This document shows, in pieces, positions 9,648 to 19,565 of a stretch of 64,000 nt of DNA. Within the stretch, counting starts at the first letter, position 1; every line of letters starts with the position of its first letter. Made by a program: the position numbers and the translations under genes. Where the stretch lies: contig CATNEN010000001.1 in assembly GCA_950097015.1 (NCBI GenBank), positions 5,255,001-5,319,000 on the forward strand. Reading direction: 5' to 3'. The stretch is from Macrostomum hystrix. Taxonomy: Eukaryota; Platyhelminthes; Macrostomidae. The notes beneath the pieces were generated by a model, which saw only the letters and a list, made by a program, of their open reading frames with translations, was not told where the DNA came from and made no database searches.

Positions 9648-11294
9648 CTACTTTGGGACTTCCTGTGACACTTTGCTCGGAATACTTGCAACCGTGCTCG
9701 CACTGATGGCAGAGCCTTCCATCTCCATCGTCTTGCTGCCGTTGCTGACGACATTGTTTCTTTCCCGTAGCCGCCGCATGGTGTCCTCGGCACAGCCGTG
9801 CAGCAGCTCCAGCACCTCCAGCAGGGACAGCAGCGACATGCCCAGGAACAGGCCGAGCAGACCGCCGACGTCTGCGATCAGCGAGTTGAAGCTGTAGGCA
9901 AGAGACAACTGGCTCTCCGGACTCATTCGCTCGGCTGCCGAGAGTGACAGCTGAACCATCGAAGCCCTGGCCGCTTCCGTGCTCTTGTTGTACACCAGGT
10001 ACTTGATGCCAGGTATCTCCGCACCATCCGCTCCTATTAAGCTATTTTTCCTCAGGTAGCTGCGAAGAAACTGCTCCCAAGATCGATCAGAAGGCCAGCT
10101 GCTTGAGGAGTACTCATTTGTGTAGGACCTGCTTCGACAGGGCACTTTCCGCTCGCACACTCTCCGTCCCAAATCCAGAATCGCTGCTCTCTTCGAGGTG
10201 AACTCTGCATTCAGCACATAGCTGCCGGAGTATTCAGAAATGTTGAAGCACGAGGGGAGATGCCGGTAGTCCCATGTCAGAGGAGTATGCCAGACGCTAC
10301 AGTTGAATTGTTCCTGCGATAAACGAGCCACCTCAGTGTGGAAGCAAGCCGCGTGGCTGTACTTGTACCTGAGCTTGCCACCTGTGTACGGGTCGAAGTA
10401 GTACGCCATCGCCTCGCTGCTACCATCGCACTGACCAGCAAAGTCGACCTCATTGTACACAATGTCCTGCATCTTTATCACGACTCTGTGTTTCTGCCCA
10501 GGCCCAATAACAAGTTGACTGTTGAATGCGCTTAGGCGCTCGCCTCTGGGAGTGAGGAACACTCGAAACCCGCTGGATATGGTATAGTCCATGCCGTAGT
10601 CAAGGTCCCAGTCAATTGGCTTGAAGTCAACGATAGTATCTGAGTACTGCCGGTTGTCCTCCGTGCTGTTGTCCACTGGTCTAGGTACGGGAGGATCCAG
10701 GAACAGGACGATTTGAATAGTGTTCGTAGGATTCTGTATTGCCGTCCTGTCCTGGGTTGTCAAGTTCAGACTGAAGCAGTTTATATAGAATGGGTCGTGG
10801 AAAATTGTGCCCGTCCATGAATCGGTGCTCTCTGTGTAATAAGTAAGTATTGACGATTGCCGATGGCCCAATTTGTCCGACAGAAACCTGTACGGCAGGC
10901 TGTTCGCTAAGTAAATGCCGTAGTTTTCCAGTGCCATATTGGGGCTACTTATGCCCATAGCTGACACCTTGTTATCAACTAGTCTCTTGTACTGGCTGAG
11001 CAAGCTTGAGTCCTCTGCGCTCAGTGTGACAGAAGTGCTTCCAGAGATGGGATTCTCATTGCAGATGTACACATCCGGGAATTCGAACTGCAGCGCATTG
11101 GCGCGCACGGTTGTGGCCACCTCTTTGCTGACAAATCTCCTGTAGGTGTCGGACACTCGCTGAGTGCAGTAAGAGATTGACATCAGCACTGCTAGCAGCC
11201 AGATCAGCTTGACATATAGACGGCGCTCACCTGCCAGGTGTGCCAACCCGTGCACCGTGGTCTCGGCCAAGTATTGATTAACAGTCGATTGCAT
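9648..11294 (-). CDS. DEG/ENaC-family sodium channel 2, intronless
   Basis: 548 residues with the full family architecture: cytoplasmic N-terminus with the HG gating motif (TTVHGLAHL, H15-G16), TM1 at about 27-45, a long extracellular domain with many cysteines and N-glycosylation sites, and TM2 with GLFLGMSLLSLLE (selectivity filter G485-M-S487). The cytoplasmic tail starts with a basic stretch (RRLRER). It is clearly paralogous to the gene at 14311-16002. A stretch near the 3' end (9785-10020) is about 98 percent identical to that gene at the DNA level, while other parts are much more diverged, which suggests gene conversion. A TATA-like element and an X-box lie upstream. No introns are seen. 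Confidence 0.94.
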   Translation of the reverse strand: MQSTVNQYLAETTVHGLAHLAGERRLYVKLIWLLAVLMSISYCTQRVSDTYRRFVSKEVATTVRANALQFEFPDVYICNENPISGSTSVTLSAEDSSLLSQYKRLVDNKVSAMGISSPNMALENYGIYLANSLPYRFLSDKLGHRQSSILTYYTESTDSWTGTIFHDPFYINCFSLNLTTQDRTAIQNPTNTIQIVLFLDPPVPRPVDNSTEDNRQYSDTIVDFKPIDWDLDYGMDYTISSGFRVFLTPRGERLSAFNSQLVIGPGQKHRVVIKMQDIVYNEVDFAGQCDGSSEAMAYYFDPYTGGKLRYKYSHAACFHTEVARLSQEQFNCSVWHTPLTWDYRHLPSCFNISEYSGSYVLNAEFTSKRAAILDLGRRVCERKVPCRSRSYTNEYSSSSWPSDRSWEQFLRSYLRKNSLIGADGAEIPGIKYLVYNKSTEAARASMVQLSLSAAERMSPESQLSLAYSFNSLIADVGGLLGLFLGMSLLSLLEVLELLHGCAEDTMRRLRERNNVVSNGSKTMEMEGSAISASTVASIPSKVSQEVPK

Positions 11295-11417
11295 TTCGTA
11301 TTTGAAACTGGACTGTACCGAAAAGAACCTGTTCTTTTTACAATAAAACTTTCTTGAGAGATTTCAACAACGATCAATAAATTAATCCTTTTGTCCAAGC
11401 TTACATGATTGACACTC

Positions 11418-11423
11418 TTTATA
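11418..11423 (-). promoter_or_regulatory. TATA-like element upstream of DEG/ENaC gene 2
   Basis: Reads TATATAAAG on the minus strand, about 124 bp before the start codon at 11294 and between the X-box and the gene. It would give a 5' UTR of about 95 nt. Assigned by motif and position only. Confidence 0.4.
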
Positions 11424-11479
11424 TAAGGGCAAGGATTGACCAGTGGTTTCCAGTTTGCGTTTGGGAAAGCATTTGCAGC

Positions 11480-11494
11480 GTTGCTCATGGCAAC
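11480..11494 (-). promoter_or_regulatory. RFX X-box upstream of DEG/ENaC gene 2
   Basis: GTTGCT-CAT-GGCAAC fits the RFX/DAF-19 X-box consensus (two inverted half-sites with a 1-3 bp spacer). It lies 186 bp before the start codon. A CT-rich tract at about 11511-11563 lies just further upstream. X-boxes are known to mark genes of ciliated sensory neurons; the role here is inferred. Confidence 0.5.
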
Positions 11495-12919
11495 GGGCTT
11501 ATACTGTGTACCTATCCTTTCCCTCTCTTTCCTCTCCCTCTACTTTTTCTTTCTCTCCTCTTTAAATTCCCCAGGTTCTAAGCTCAGCCCTCTAATGCAG
11601 TCCCTGCTTTCAGTAGTTATAACATCAGGCATTTTTCCCATGATTTAAACCCGAGCTACTCACTATATAGCGCTTCTGCCGTGTGTTTACTCAAAACTAA
11701 ATTAAGTTAACGACAACTTCGCGACCAGTATCGCATAAAAACGAACAAAACTTTAATATGGTCGATTTGGCCATCAATTTTTTTTTGCTTTTGCATGCGC
11801 TCAGAAAAAAATACAGTTTTACGCACAAAGACTTCGATGTAAGATCTCGAGGTGTCGATATTCTGGACTGACTCTGTCATGGTGTGCACTTGAAGACAGA
11901 CTTCTACTTTCTCGCAATCGCACGGCACACTTCACCAGTTTACACTCGATAGTGCTTACGTATAGCGTGCCTGTCTGAGTGATTCTGCTTAAATTTTTCC
12001 TCTGCCGTCAGAGCTTTTAGTGAAGAACATCTGACTCTGTATTCCATTGCCTTTAAGCATCATATATGCGCACGTTCATAATTAATGACAACTTAAATAC
12101 AGTCGCGTAATTCATTTACTCGTGTAGGTAACAAGTACCTCCTCGAAGTTTTCTATGAGCATGCAGACTTTGCTGGCTTAACATGTGAACTTTAATTACT
12201 ATTACTATGGTAACACACACCCTAGGTCAGTCCAACGAAAATTTTCAATTCTGGACTTAAGTTGCGTCGCTTGCAAGTGAGATGCGAGACAATGTGATGA
12301 CTCTTATTTTGCGGTGTGTACGCAAAACAGGCAGCACGAGTACTGATTAGTGCTTACTAAGAGCAGAATGGTCTTGTTCAAATTCTACAGCTTTTGCCTA
12401 AGCCTGTCCTATACGTTAGGGATATCAATGTTATACGATTATAGCAGGTATACAATTTGAAGATATCTTACTAAATGACTATCTATACGTTTTAAGCAGT
12501 AGTATACAAGGAGTTTTAATTGAACTTTTTTATTTAAGAAACTTTCTGCCTTTTTTATTGTTTCATGCACATTGTCGTCTGTAAAAGAATCAAAAGCATA
12601 CTGATTTAACCACTGATCAATAAGGACGAATTTTCTACTGTCCTAAGACTCATCTTGTCGTTACCTACTATAAAGTAAGGACAGTATGAAGCTTGCAAGC
12701 TATTTAATAAAACTAATCTGCAGTTAGAGAATTGGACTAGTTCACAGTCAGTTATGACTTTCACGAATTGCAACAGTGAGAACATTATTGAAGGAATGAA
12801 TGCGCGATACATTGAACTCGTTGCAATAACCCAAAGGGCAGATAGCAATTTAGCTTCGTAATTTGGCCGACAAAGTATTGCTGCTGCAGAGGAATCACAT
12901 ACCAACAAAACAATTTTTT
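11495..12919. other. Intergenic DNA without recognisable gene
   Basis: AT-rich sequence between the promoter of DEG/ENaC gene 2 and a SINE. The short open frames resemble nothing known. A CT-rich tract starts the region. Confidence 0.5.
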
Positions 12920-13196
12920 TACGGGAGGGCTGTAGACTGGTACAATAGACCCGCAGCCAGCGAGGAGGCAATTCTGCTCATTTCGCTGACTCCTGAGCAC
13001 ACACGCACACAAATATCGCGTACGCAGACATACGCTCACAGGTGTGCAACAGGTGTTTTCATCTGCACTGACTTTCTCATCGTCAGGCAGTGTACGCTCT
13101 CACTGTGTCTTGGTGGTTGGCCCTCAAGGGCGTAAATTGCACGAAAAGCCTCCAAGCCTTCTTTGAGTAACGCGTTACTCACTCACCACCGCCCAA
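12920..13196 (-). repeat. tRNA-derived SINE copy (family 1), degraded
   Basis: Related in reverse orientation to the copies at 25311 and 27636, and in the same orientation to 34978. Shared blocks include GCCAGCGAGGAGG, GACTTTCTCATCGTCAGGCAGTGTA and GTAAATTGCACGA. The tRNA-like head, at the high-coordinate end, is truncated and diverged (AACGCGTTACTCACTCACC). Boundaries are approximate. Confidence 0.7.
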
Positions 13197-13265
13197 TATT
13201 AGACAAAAAAATCCGCGAGACTTATATGAATATATAAACATACAAGTATATGAACACACGCACAT

Positions 13266-13545
13266 TATTCTATGGCCTAAACGAGTCCCAGAATCACATA
13301 CTTCGTATCTCTTGTGCTGATACCAAACAGTAAAACTTCGTCTATGGCCAATTTTTGAAGACAACTATGAGCTGTACGCGATGAAATCATGCCAAGGACT
13401 TCTATATAATAACATCTGGACTGGAAGCGAAGAAATACCTATACCTATAATACCTATAGCATGCTATTATATAGAAGTCCTTGAATCATGCAAGTGGTAC
13501 GTATTAATCGTGACGCAACAACGCAATGATTAGGCCATAGAATAT
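13266..13545. repeat. Possible outer inverted-repeat element
   Basis: ATTCTATGGCCTAA at about 13267 is matched by its reverse complement TTAGGCCATAGAAT at about 13531. The 91-bp MITE at 13393 sits inside. The CTATGG core recalls the ends of the MITEs near 18844 and 19056. No target-site duplication was confirmed. Confidence 0.35.
13393..13483. mobile_element. 91-bp MITE with 8-bp target duplication
   Basis: Terminal inverted repeats of 23 bp (CAAGGACTTCTATATAATA..., one mismatch) end exactly where the direct repeat AATCATGC begins on each side (13385-13392 and 13484-13491). A perfect 8-bp duplication is typical of hAT-superfamily insertion. There is no coding capacity, so the element must have been moved in trans. 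Confidence 0.8.
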
Positions 13546-13792
13546 TGTAAGAATCAAGTACTTCAAAATCAAGTAATCGGACACTTGCCTTCCATCATTT
13601 TCCGATCAAGGACGATCAGATGAAAAAAAGTCGCTGTAAGCGCTGAGACGGTAATATTTTAAGCCATCACTTTCTAAGATAGTTTGCTCCTGAAAATTTT
13701 TTTCGGAATCATGCTTCAAGGTACAGCTAGATAGGATTTCTGCCCCATACTATAGGGCGGCTCTATACAACATAGTTCCCTCCATTTCATTT

Positions 13793-13832
13793 GCGTTCAT
13801 TGACCACCTGCATGCAAGTGGTCAATGAACGC
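13793..13832. repeat. Perfect 15-bp-arm hairpin
   Basis: GCGTTCATTGACCAC at 13793-13807 is followed after 10 bp by its exact reverse complement at 13818-13832. Similarity continues weakly outward. Origin unknown; possibly a MITE relic. Confidence 0.6.
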
Positions 13833-14310
13833 AATGCATGCGGGCTGTTGCTGCTGCTGAAATCGATTTATCGGCATTTCTGCATACTTTAGAGTGCAGC
13901 AGCAGGGAGGTTCAGTTGTACCTATCCATAGCAACTGTGTCTCCACTATGCAGACATGAATCCGAAATAAAATAAAGATTTTAAAATTCGACCAGATGTA
14001 CCGGAGTGGCACAATGTACAGCAAGTGGCACAACCGCCGTAACAGTTCAAAATTATCTAGAAAGCTAATATTCAGTCGCAGTTTTCTGCTAAGAGCATTG
14101 CGACACGCTGGTTCGTAGTACGTAGTAATAATCCGTCATAAGTGCCTGCGTGTTTGATATATTTTTTCCATTGTACAAGTTACGATAATAGTACGAAATC
14201 GTACAAGTTACAAAATAAGCATTTCTCTCTTTTTTCGATTGATTGCAAGTGCGGAAGACCATGAACTGATGCAAAATTTCAGTTTTATGGGTGGAAACAA
14301 TTAGCAAAAG

Positions 14311-16002
14311 TTATATCGTTGAGTCAAACGTCAGCGAATTCGATGACGACTTTGCTGTGACATCTTCGACTTCACTAGGACAGTCAGGGGCTTCAGACGC
14401 TGTCCCAAACGATGCGATTGCGTTGGCTTTACTGCTTCTACCGGTATTGTCGCTACGATGATCGCGTCGCCTTCTAGATCTTTCAATCATAACCTCGGCA
14501 CAGCCGTGCAGCAGCTCCAGCACCTCCAGTAGGGACAACAGCGACATGCCCAGGAACAGGCCGAGCAGACCCCCGACGTCTGCGATCAGCGAGTTGAAGC
14601 TGTAGGCAAGAGACAACTGGCTCTCCGGACTCATTCGCTCGGCTGCCGAGAGCGACAGCTGAACCATCGAAGCCCTGGCCGCTTCCGTGCTCTTGTTGTA
14701 CACCAGGTACTTGATGCCAGGTATCTCCACACCGTCCGCACCAATCAGGTTATTTTGAGCCAAATAATTTTTAAGAAACTGTTGCCACTCCCGGTCAGAA
14801 GGCCAACGACTAGAAGAGTACTCATTCGTGTAGGTTCTGCTCCGACAGGGCACTTTTTGCTCACACGCTCTTCGGCCTGAGTCTAGAATCGCTGCTCTCT
14901 TCGAGCTGAACTCTGCATTCAGCACATAGCTGCCAGAGTATTGGGAAATGTTGAAGCACGAGGGGAGAAGCCGGTACTCCCATGGCAGAGGCATTTTCCA
15001 AACAGTGCAATTAAACTGTTCATGTGATAGACGAGCCACTTCTCGGTGAAAGCAAGCCGCGTGGCTGTACTTGTACGTGAGCTTGCCGCCAGTGTACGGG
15101 TCGAAGTAGCTCACAGTAGCCTCGCTGCTACCATCGCAATGACCAGCAAAGTCGACCTCATTGTACACAATGTCCTGCATCTTTATCACGATTCTGTGCT
15201 GCTGGCCTGGACCAACAACCAACTGGCTGTGGAATGAGCCGGGCCGTTGACCCTTTGGCGTCAGAAAGACCCGAAATCCGTTCGATATCGTGAGGTCCAT
15301 GCCGTATTCCGGATCCCAGTCAATCGGTTTCATATCAACTGTCCCATCTGCAAATATGTGATTATCCTCCGTGCTGTTGTCAATCGGCTTCGGCACTGGT
15401 GGATCTAGGAAAAGAATAACTTGAATGATGTTGCTCGGATTCTGAGTAGAGATCCTATCCTTGCTGGTCAAGTTCAGACTGAAGCAGTTCAGAAAGAACG
15501 GATCATGATGAATGGCGCCCACCCAGTCTGTGTTGCCTTCAAGAAAAAAGAATATTATAGATGACAGCCGATGTCCCATTTTGTCCGACAGAAACCTGTA
15601 CGGCAGGCTATTGACCATGTAAATTCCATAGTTTTCCAGCGCTGAGTTCGGGTCAGATATGCCGAATGCCGATACAGTGCTATTAACTCGACGTCTGTAC
15701 TGACTGAGAAGGTTTGAGTCCTCTGCGCCAAGTGTGACAGAATAACTTCCCGAGATAGCGTTCTCATTGCAGATGTACACGTCCGGGAACTCGAATTCCA
15801 CAGCGTTTGCTCGCACGGTTGTGGCCACCTCCTTGCTGACAAATCTGCGGTAGGCATCGGACACGCGCAGGGTGCAATAGGAAAATGAAGCCAGCACCGC
15901 CATCAGCCAGATCAGCTTGATGTAGGACCTGCGCTCGCCTGTGAAGTGTACCAGACCATGCACTGTAGTCTCGGTCAGGTACTGGTTCACCGCTATGAAC
16001 AT
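14311..16002 (-). CDS. DEG/ENaC-family sodium channel 3, intronless
   Basis: 563 residues, third and most upstream member of the tandem channel cluster. The HG motif (TTVHGLVHF, H15-G16), TM1, Cys-rich extracellular domain and TM2 with GLFLGMS (G485-M-S487) align without gaps at these points with the gene at 9648-11294. The C-terminal tail is longer and different, with a basic cluster (ERSRRRRDHR) and a Ser/Thr-rich end finishing in STI, which fits a class I PDZ-ligand pattern. The DNA shares a 236-bp near-identical block (14493-14728) and shorter blocks (about 14905-14970 and 15050-15190) with gene 2. Intact and probably functional; the stimulus that opens it is unknown. Confidence 0.94.
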   Translation of the reverse strand: MFIAVNQYLTETTVHGLVHFTGERRSYIKLIWLMAVLASFSYCTLRVSDAYRRFVSKEVATTVRANAVEFEFPDVYICNENAISGSYSVTLGAEDSNLLSQYRRRVNSTVSAFGISDPNSALENYGIYMVNSLPYRFLSDKMGHRLSSIIFFFLEGNTDWVGAIHHDPFFLNCFSLNLTSKDRISTQNPSNIIQVILFLDPPVPKPIDNSTEDNHIFADGTVDMKPIDWDPEYGMDLTISNGFRVFLTPKGQRPGSFHSQLVVGPGQQHRIVIKMQDIVYNEVDFAGHCDGSSEATVSYFDPYTGGKLTYKYSHAACFHREVARLSHEQFNCTVWKMPLPWEYRLLPSCFNISQYSGSYVLNAEFSSKRAAILDSGRRACEQKVPCRSRTYTNEYSSSRWPSDREWQQFLKNYLAQNNLIGADGVEIPGIKYLVYNKSTEAARASMVQLSLSAAERMSPESQLSLAYSFNSLIADVGGLLGLFLGMSLLSLLEVLELLHGCAEVMIERSRRRRDHRSDNTGRSSKANAIASFGTASEAPDCPSEVEDVTAKSSSNSLTFDSTI

Positions 16003-16215
16003 TCTGCGTTGCTCTTCGTCAATTTGAGGCCAGTCGGAGTCAGCTCAGAGTGCAGTATTTGCCGCGCTTAAATTTGCCCGCCCACTTCGCTGTGGATCAA
16101 TAAAGCTACCTTTTGCCGTAGTGCGAAGCAGCGCCTACAGGTTTGGAGATTCCGCGAAAATCATAGGTCTGTTAGGCGGATTGTTTACTCTTTTCTATAA
16201 GCAAGCTTGCCTTCA

Positions 16216-16232
16216 GTTGCTAGGCAGGCAAC
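16216..16232 (-). promoter_or_regulatory. X-box-like inverted repeat upstream of DEG/ENaC gene 3
   Basis: GTTGCT and GGCAAC half-sites separated by 5 bp, 214 bp before the start codon and next to a CT-rich tract (about 16232-16280). The spacer is longer than the usual 1-3 bp, so RFX binding is less certain than for the site at 11480. Its matching position argues for a shared promoter plan. Confidence 0.3.
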
Positions 16233-18255
16233 TGCTTTTTCTCTCTTCTCGTCTCATTTTCCTTCTCTCCAGTCTTCATCACTTTTGCGCTTTGTCTTTG
16301 GCTAGTATGACAGACGGTTGGTTTCCCAGGTTAGAGGAGAGTAGAACTGGGAGATGAAAATTGAGTAGTTGCCCCGCACAAGCGTTTCCATTGCTTCATT
16401 TTCATAAAAATTATGGGCGTATAAAGTAATAAATTTGCTATTTTATTACAGTATTCCCTGTGGTTGATTGGGAGGAATCTACGAGCGCGAGTCCGGCAAA
16501 AACGAGTTTGCCCAGCTGTTTTTGGTCACCATTTCCCTATCGTCCAATGAGATTTAGTGCTAAATCCACAGTCAAACCAACCTCGGCTGCCTTGAACCAG
16601 CCAGTTCCTCTTCTTCGACCTCACGGATCGATATGTAGCACCACTTCGCATAATTGCTTTCACCAATTGACATTGAAGAATTAGATTGGCGTGTAGATTA
16701 CTTTCAATAGAAATCCACATTAATTGAGCCAACAAACTATAAGAACCCTATATACCTGGAGTTCTTACCCGTGAAAGAAAAGATGCATTTTTATTTACCC
16801 GAAGCTAATTGGACTGAGTGGATTAAAAAAGTACCTGGTAGTTTCTCGGAAATTCAACGATTATAAATCAAAATTATTTAGGCCTAAAAGCTCCCAATGT
16901 CTACTGGAATTTTTTGTTTCTAGAAATTAAACGTGAGAAAACTCAAATATTCGCCAGAGAAAATATACTGTTCTACATATCATACAGCTAGGAAATGTTT
17001 AGCATTTCGACACAAGAGATGGACCGTCTGCAAAGCCATCATTTGGCAAAAAAGACTAAATAAATTGGAATAATGGCTCATTACACTTGTCCCAATCGGG
17101 CCAGATGTGCATCCGACAGCACAGCCGCAGCTATTGCGCGCTGCGCATCTGAAGGCTGCGTACGGCTGTTCAGTCCATGGACTGGGGGGACGCGACACAC
17201 CCTCAATTTCGAGACGCATTATTGGTCATTGCTCTCGTAGCTGAGCAAATATCCTTTAAGATGCCGATTGTCTTAAAGATGAAATATAAAATTTCAGTCT
17301 CAATCAATTCTCCTAAGATAGTTTTACTTGTCAACAACTAATTCATTAATATTGTAATCAGAACATGCATTTATGATAGGGATATGTACTCGTACGTGCT
17401 CAGAGCGCAGGTCGTAAAAGCTACAGTTTTTGTCGGAAATCATTTCTAACAATTGATCCTATTAATTGAGCAGGTCATATAAGTAGTAGTGTCATAGTAG
17501 TATAGGGAGTCAAGTATAGTGTTTTAGGTCAGTAATTACGGAAGTTCCCAATTTTATTATTCTAACAACGGAAAGAAATATTGAACAAAATATTGTCAAT
17601 ATACGAGCTACATCACAGTGAAAATACTACAATCAGAACTCATTTGCCGTGAGAAGCACAACATCATATTGATGGACGAAAGTGTTACGAGCATATTTCC
17701 ACCAAGGGTACTTTGTTTTACTGTATTATTTGTTATTTTATTTTATTTACAGTAAAATTTTGTAATTTCCACGATAAAGTAAAGTAACAAAAATTCTAAT
17801 TCTGAATATTAGCATTCGTTTTCTACGAGTCGTCTTTCGATATTTTCAAAACTAACTTTATTTTGCAGTAGAAAGTGCGAATCATACAACAGAAAATGAT
17901 TATAATAACAGTAGTAACAAAAATGACAAAACAGAATATGCATTTATTTTTACTTCTAATAATACTTCTAAAGCCTATTTGCAATAATTATTTCAATCCT
18001 AATGTTAAAACTGAGCGAAATACGAGAATTCTGCATACAGCATTTTTGTTTGAATTCATGGGTTTAATCTCTCATTTCGGCTGATTCCAGTTGTGCAAGC
18101 AAAAAGCTATTAGGAAAAGTGGCTGCATTACTAACTGAAATTTTAGTTTGATAAGTTAGATAGAAAGTTAGTCGACATGCAATTACATATGGATGCATCC
18201 CAAAAAGTTACATTTCTGACAGTTTTATTATCGTCACTATAGGACTCTTCCTGTC
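16233..18255. other. AT-rich intergenic DNA
   Basis: No gene can be supported. About 17116-17190 holds a short dispersed repeat (CACAGCCGCAGCT ... GCTGCGTA ... AGTCCATGGACT) that recurs at about 26066-26150 and partly at about 30185. The remainder is unremarkable. Confidence 0.45.
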
Positions 18256-18268
18256 GTTGCTAAGCAAC
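18256..18268. promoter_or_regulatory. Perfect palindromic X-box without an obvious gene
   Basis: GTTGCT-A-AGCAAC is a perfect 13-bp palindrome matching the RFX consensus. No gene start was found within 500 bp on either strand, so it may be a chance match or mark an unseen exon. Confidence 0.35.
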
Positions 18269-18843
18269 AAGCCAAGCAGATATTTTTATAGTCGACAATG
18301 TAAAAATGGATCGGTTAAATATATTTTATATCACAAGAAAATTTTTCCATTTTGGGAATAAAAATTCTTTTTACTTATGTTTTCGCGAGCTTGATGGTAA
18401 ATTCCGTTGATGCCTAACTAGCATGATGTTAATCGTGCAGCTTTCTATGATTAGTGACGCCTCTTTCCCATAGACAGCGTGCAACAATGATATAGTAATA
18501 AACGGCTATGAGTGCTGCAATGGTAGATTTACGCACTAGGAAGCCTAGCATAAGTGCATTGATTTATGACCAAGTGTGTGTGCGCAAGACCAGCTCCTTC
18601 GGCCCATAGACAATACCCGTCTGGGATTTACTGCATAGTAGCTCAGAAGAGGGATGGCACGGAGATCAAGTGGGGCGGAATTTACCGCACAGTTGCGGAA
18701 TTTACTGCACACTTCAATCTATTTCTTTGATGGCCTTTGGGCCATAAACTATACACGAGCTTGAGACGTTTACGCACACTTGGTTATATGTCAATGTTTT
18801 TACATTTGCAGTACGAATAGCCGTTTATCACTGGCATTGTATA

Positions 18844-18977
18844 CTTTTGGACCACAGACAGTTGGGGCGTGCAACAATCAGTCTCACGGAGCGGATATAG
18901 CCAGCGGTCTCGCGGGGCGTGCAGCAATCGATTATTTTGTCGATTGGTGCACGCCCGAAATGTCTATGGTCCAAAAG
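18844..18977. mobile_element. 134-bp MITE flanked by TA, mariner-like
   Basis: Inverted termini of about 36 bp (CTTTTGGACCA...AGACA) begin directly after a TA dinucleotide (18842-18843) and end directly before another (18978-18979). TA duplication is the hallmark of Tc1/mariner insertion. It is internally non-coding. Related ends (CCATAGACA) recur at several places nearby. Confidence 0.7.
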
Positions 18978-19055
18978 TAGACCGCCTGACTTAGGGCAGC
19001 AAGAGAACTCAGTTTGGGGAAGGCTGTAAGACAGCGAGACGAGCCGCTGGGGTTC

Positions 19056-19192
19056 GGGACATAGACAGTAAAGGCGTGCAACAATCAGGCTTCATTGGTG
19101 GCTGGGAAAAAACCCCTCCAAAAGTGTACAATGATTTAGTCTGAGCATTCAGCAAAACATCATTGCTGCACGCTCTAAATGTCTATGGCTAA
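19056..19192. mobile_element. Degraded relative of the TA-flanked MITE
   Basis: Begins near ACATAGACAGTAAAGGCGTG and ends with the complementary-type sequence CACGCTCTAAATGTCTATGG. These ends match the subterminal parts of the element at 18844, but the outermost bases are eroded. Boundaries are approximate. Confidence 0.5.
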
Positions 19193-19565
19193 AGTCATCT
19201 GCAGTTTAGCAAGGCAGATATCATGGCTATAGATAATCATTGTATTGTTGCGCAGATTATGTTTAGTAATAGCCGGATATCTGTGGCACTTAATAATAGT
19301 TATTGCCGATTCAAATTCCTTAAGTTCTTGCAGAAGAATCATTAAATTTCAGAGAAAATTGCACTGCACTTCTATAATATATAGAAAGATAATATTTGAA
19401 TTTGTTTAAATATTTTCCTTGCTTTAGCGATTTTTATTCGTCAAGCTGGTCCACGCGAGATGTTAAAATAAAGTTTTAAATTATAGCAAAACTCCTGCGT
19501 ATAGGTTTTAATAATATTTTAACCAGTGTGCTAACAAAAACACAAAAAAATAATAGTACCTTAGC

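Noticed and set aside
16980-17219. 79-codon minus frame with several cysteines
   Set aside because: Overlaps a dispersed repeat also found near 26066; no known motif.
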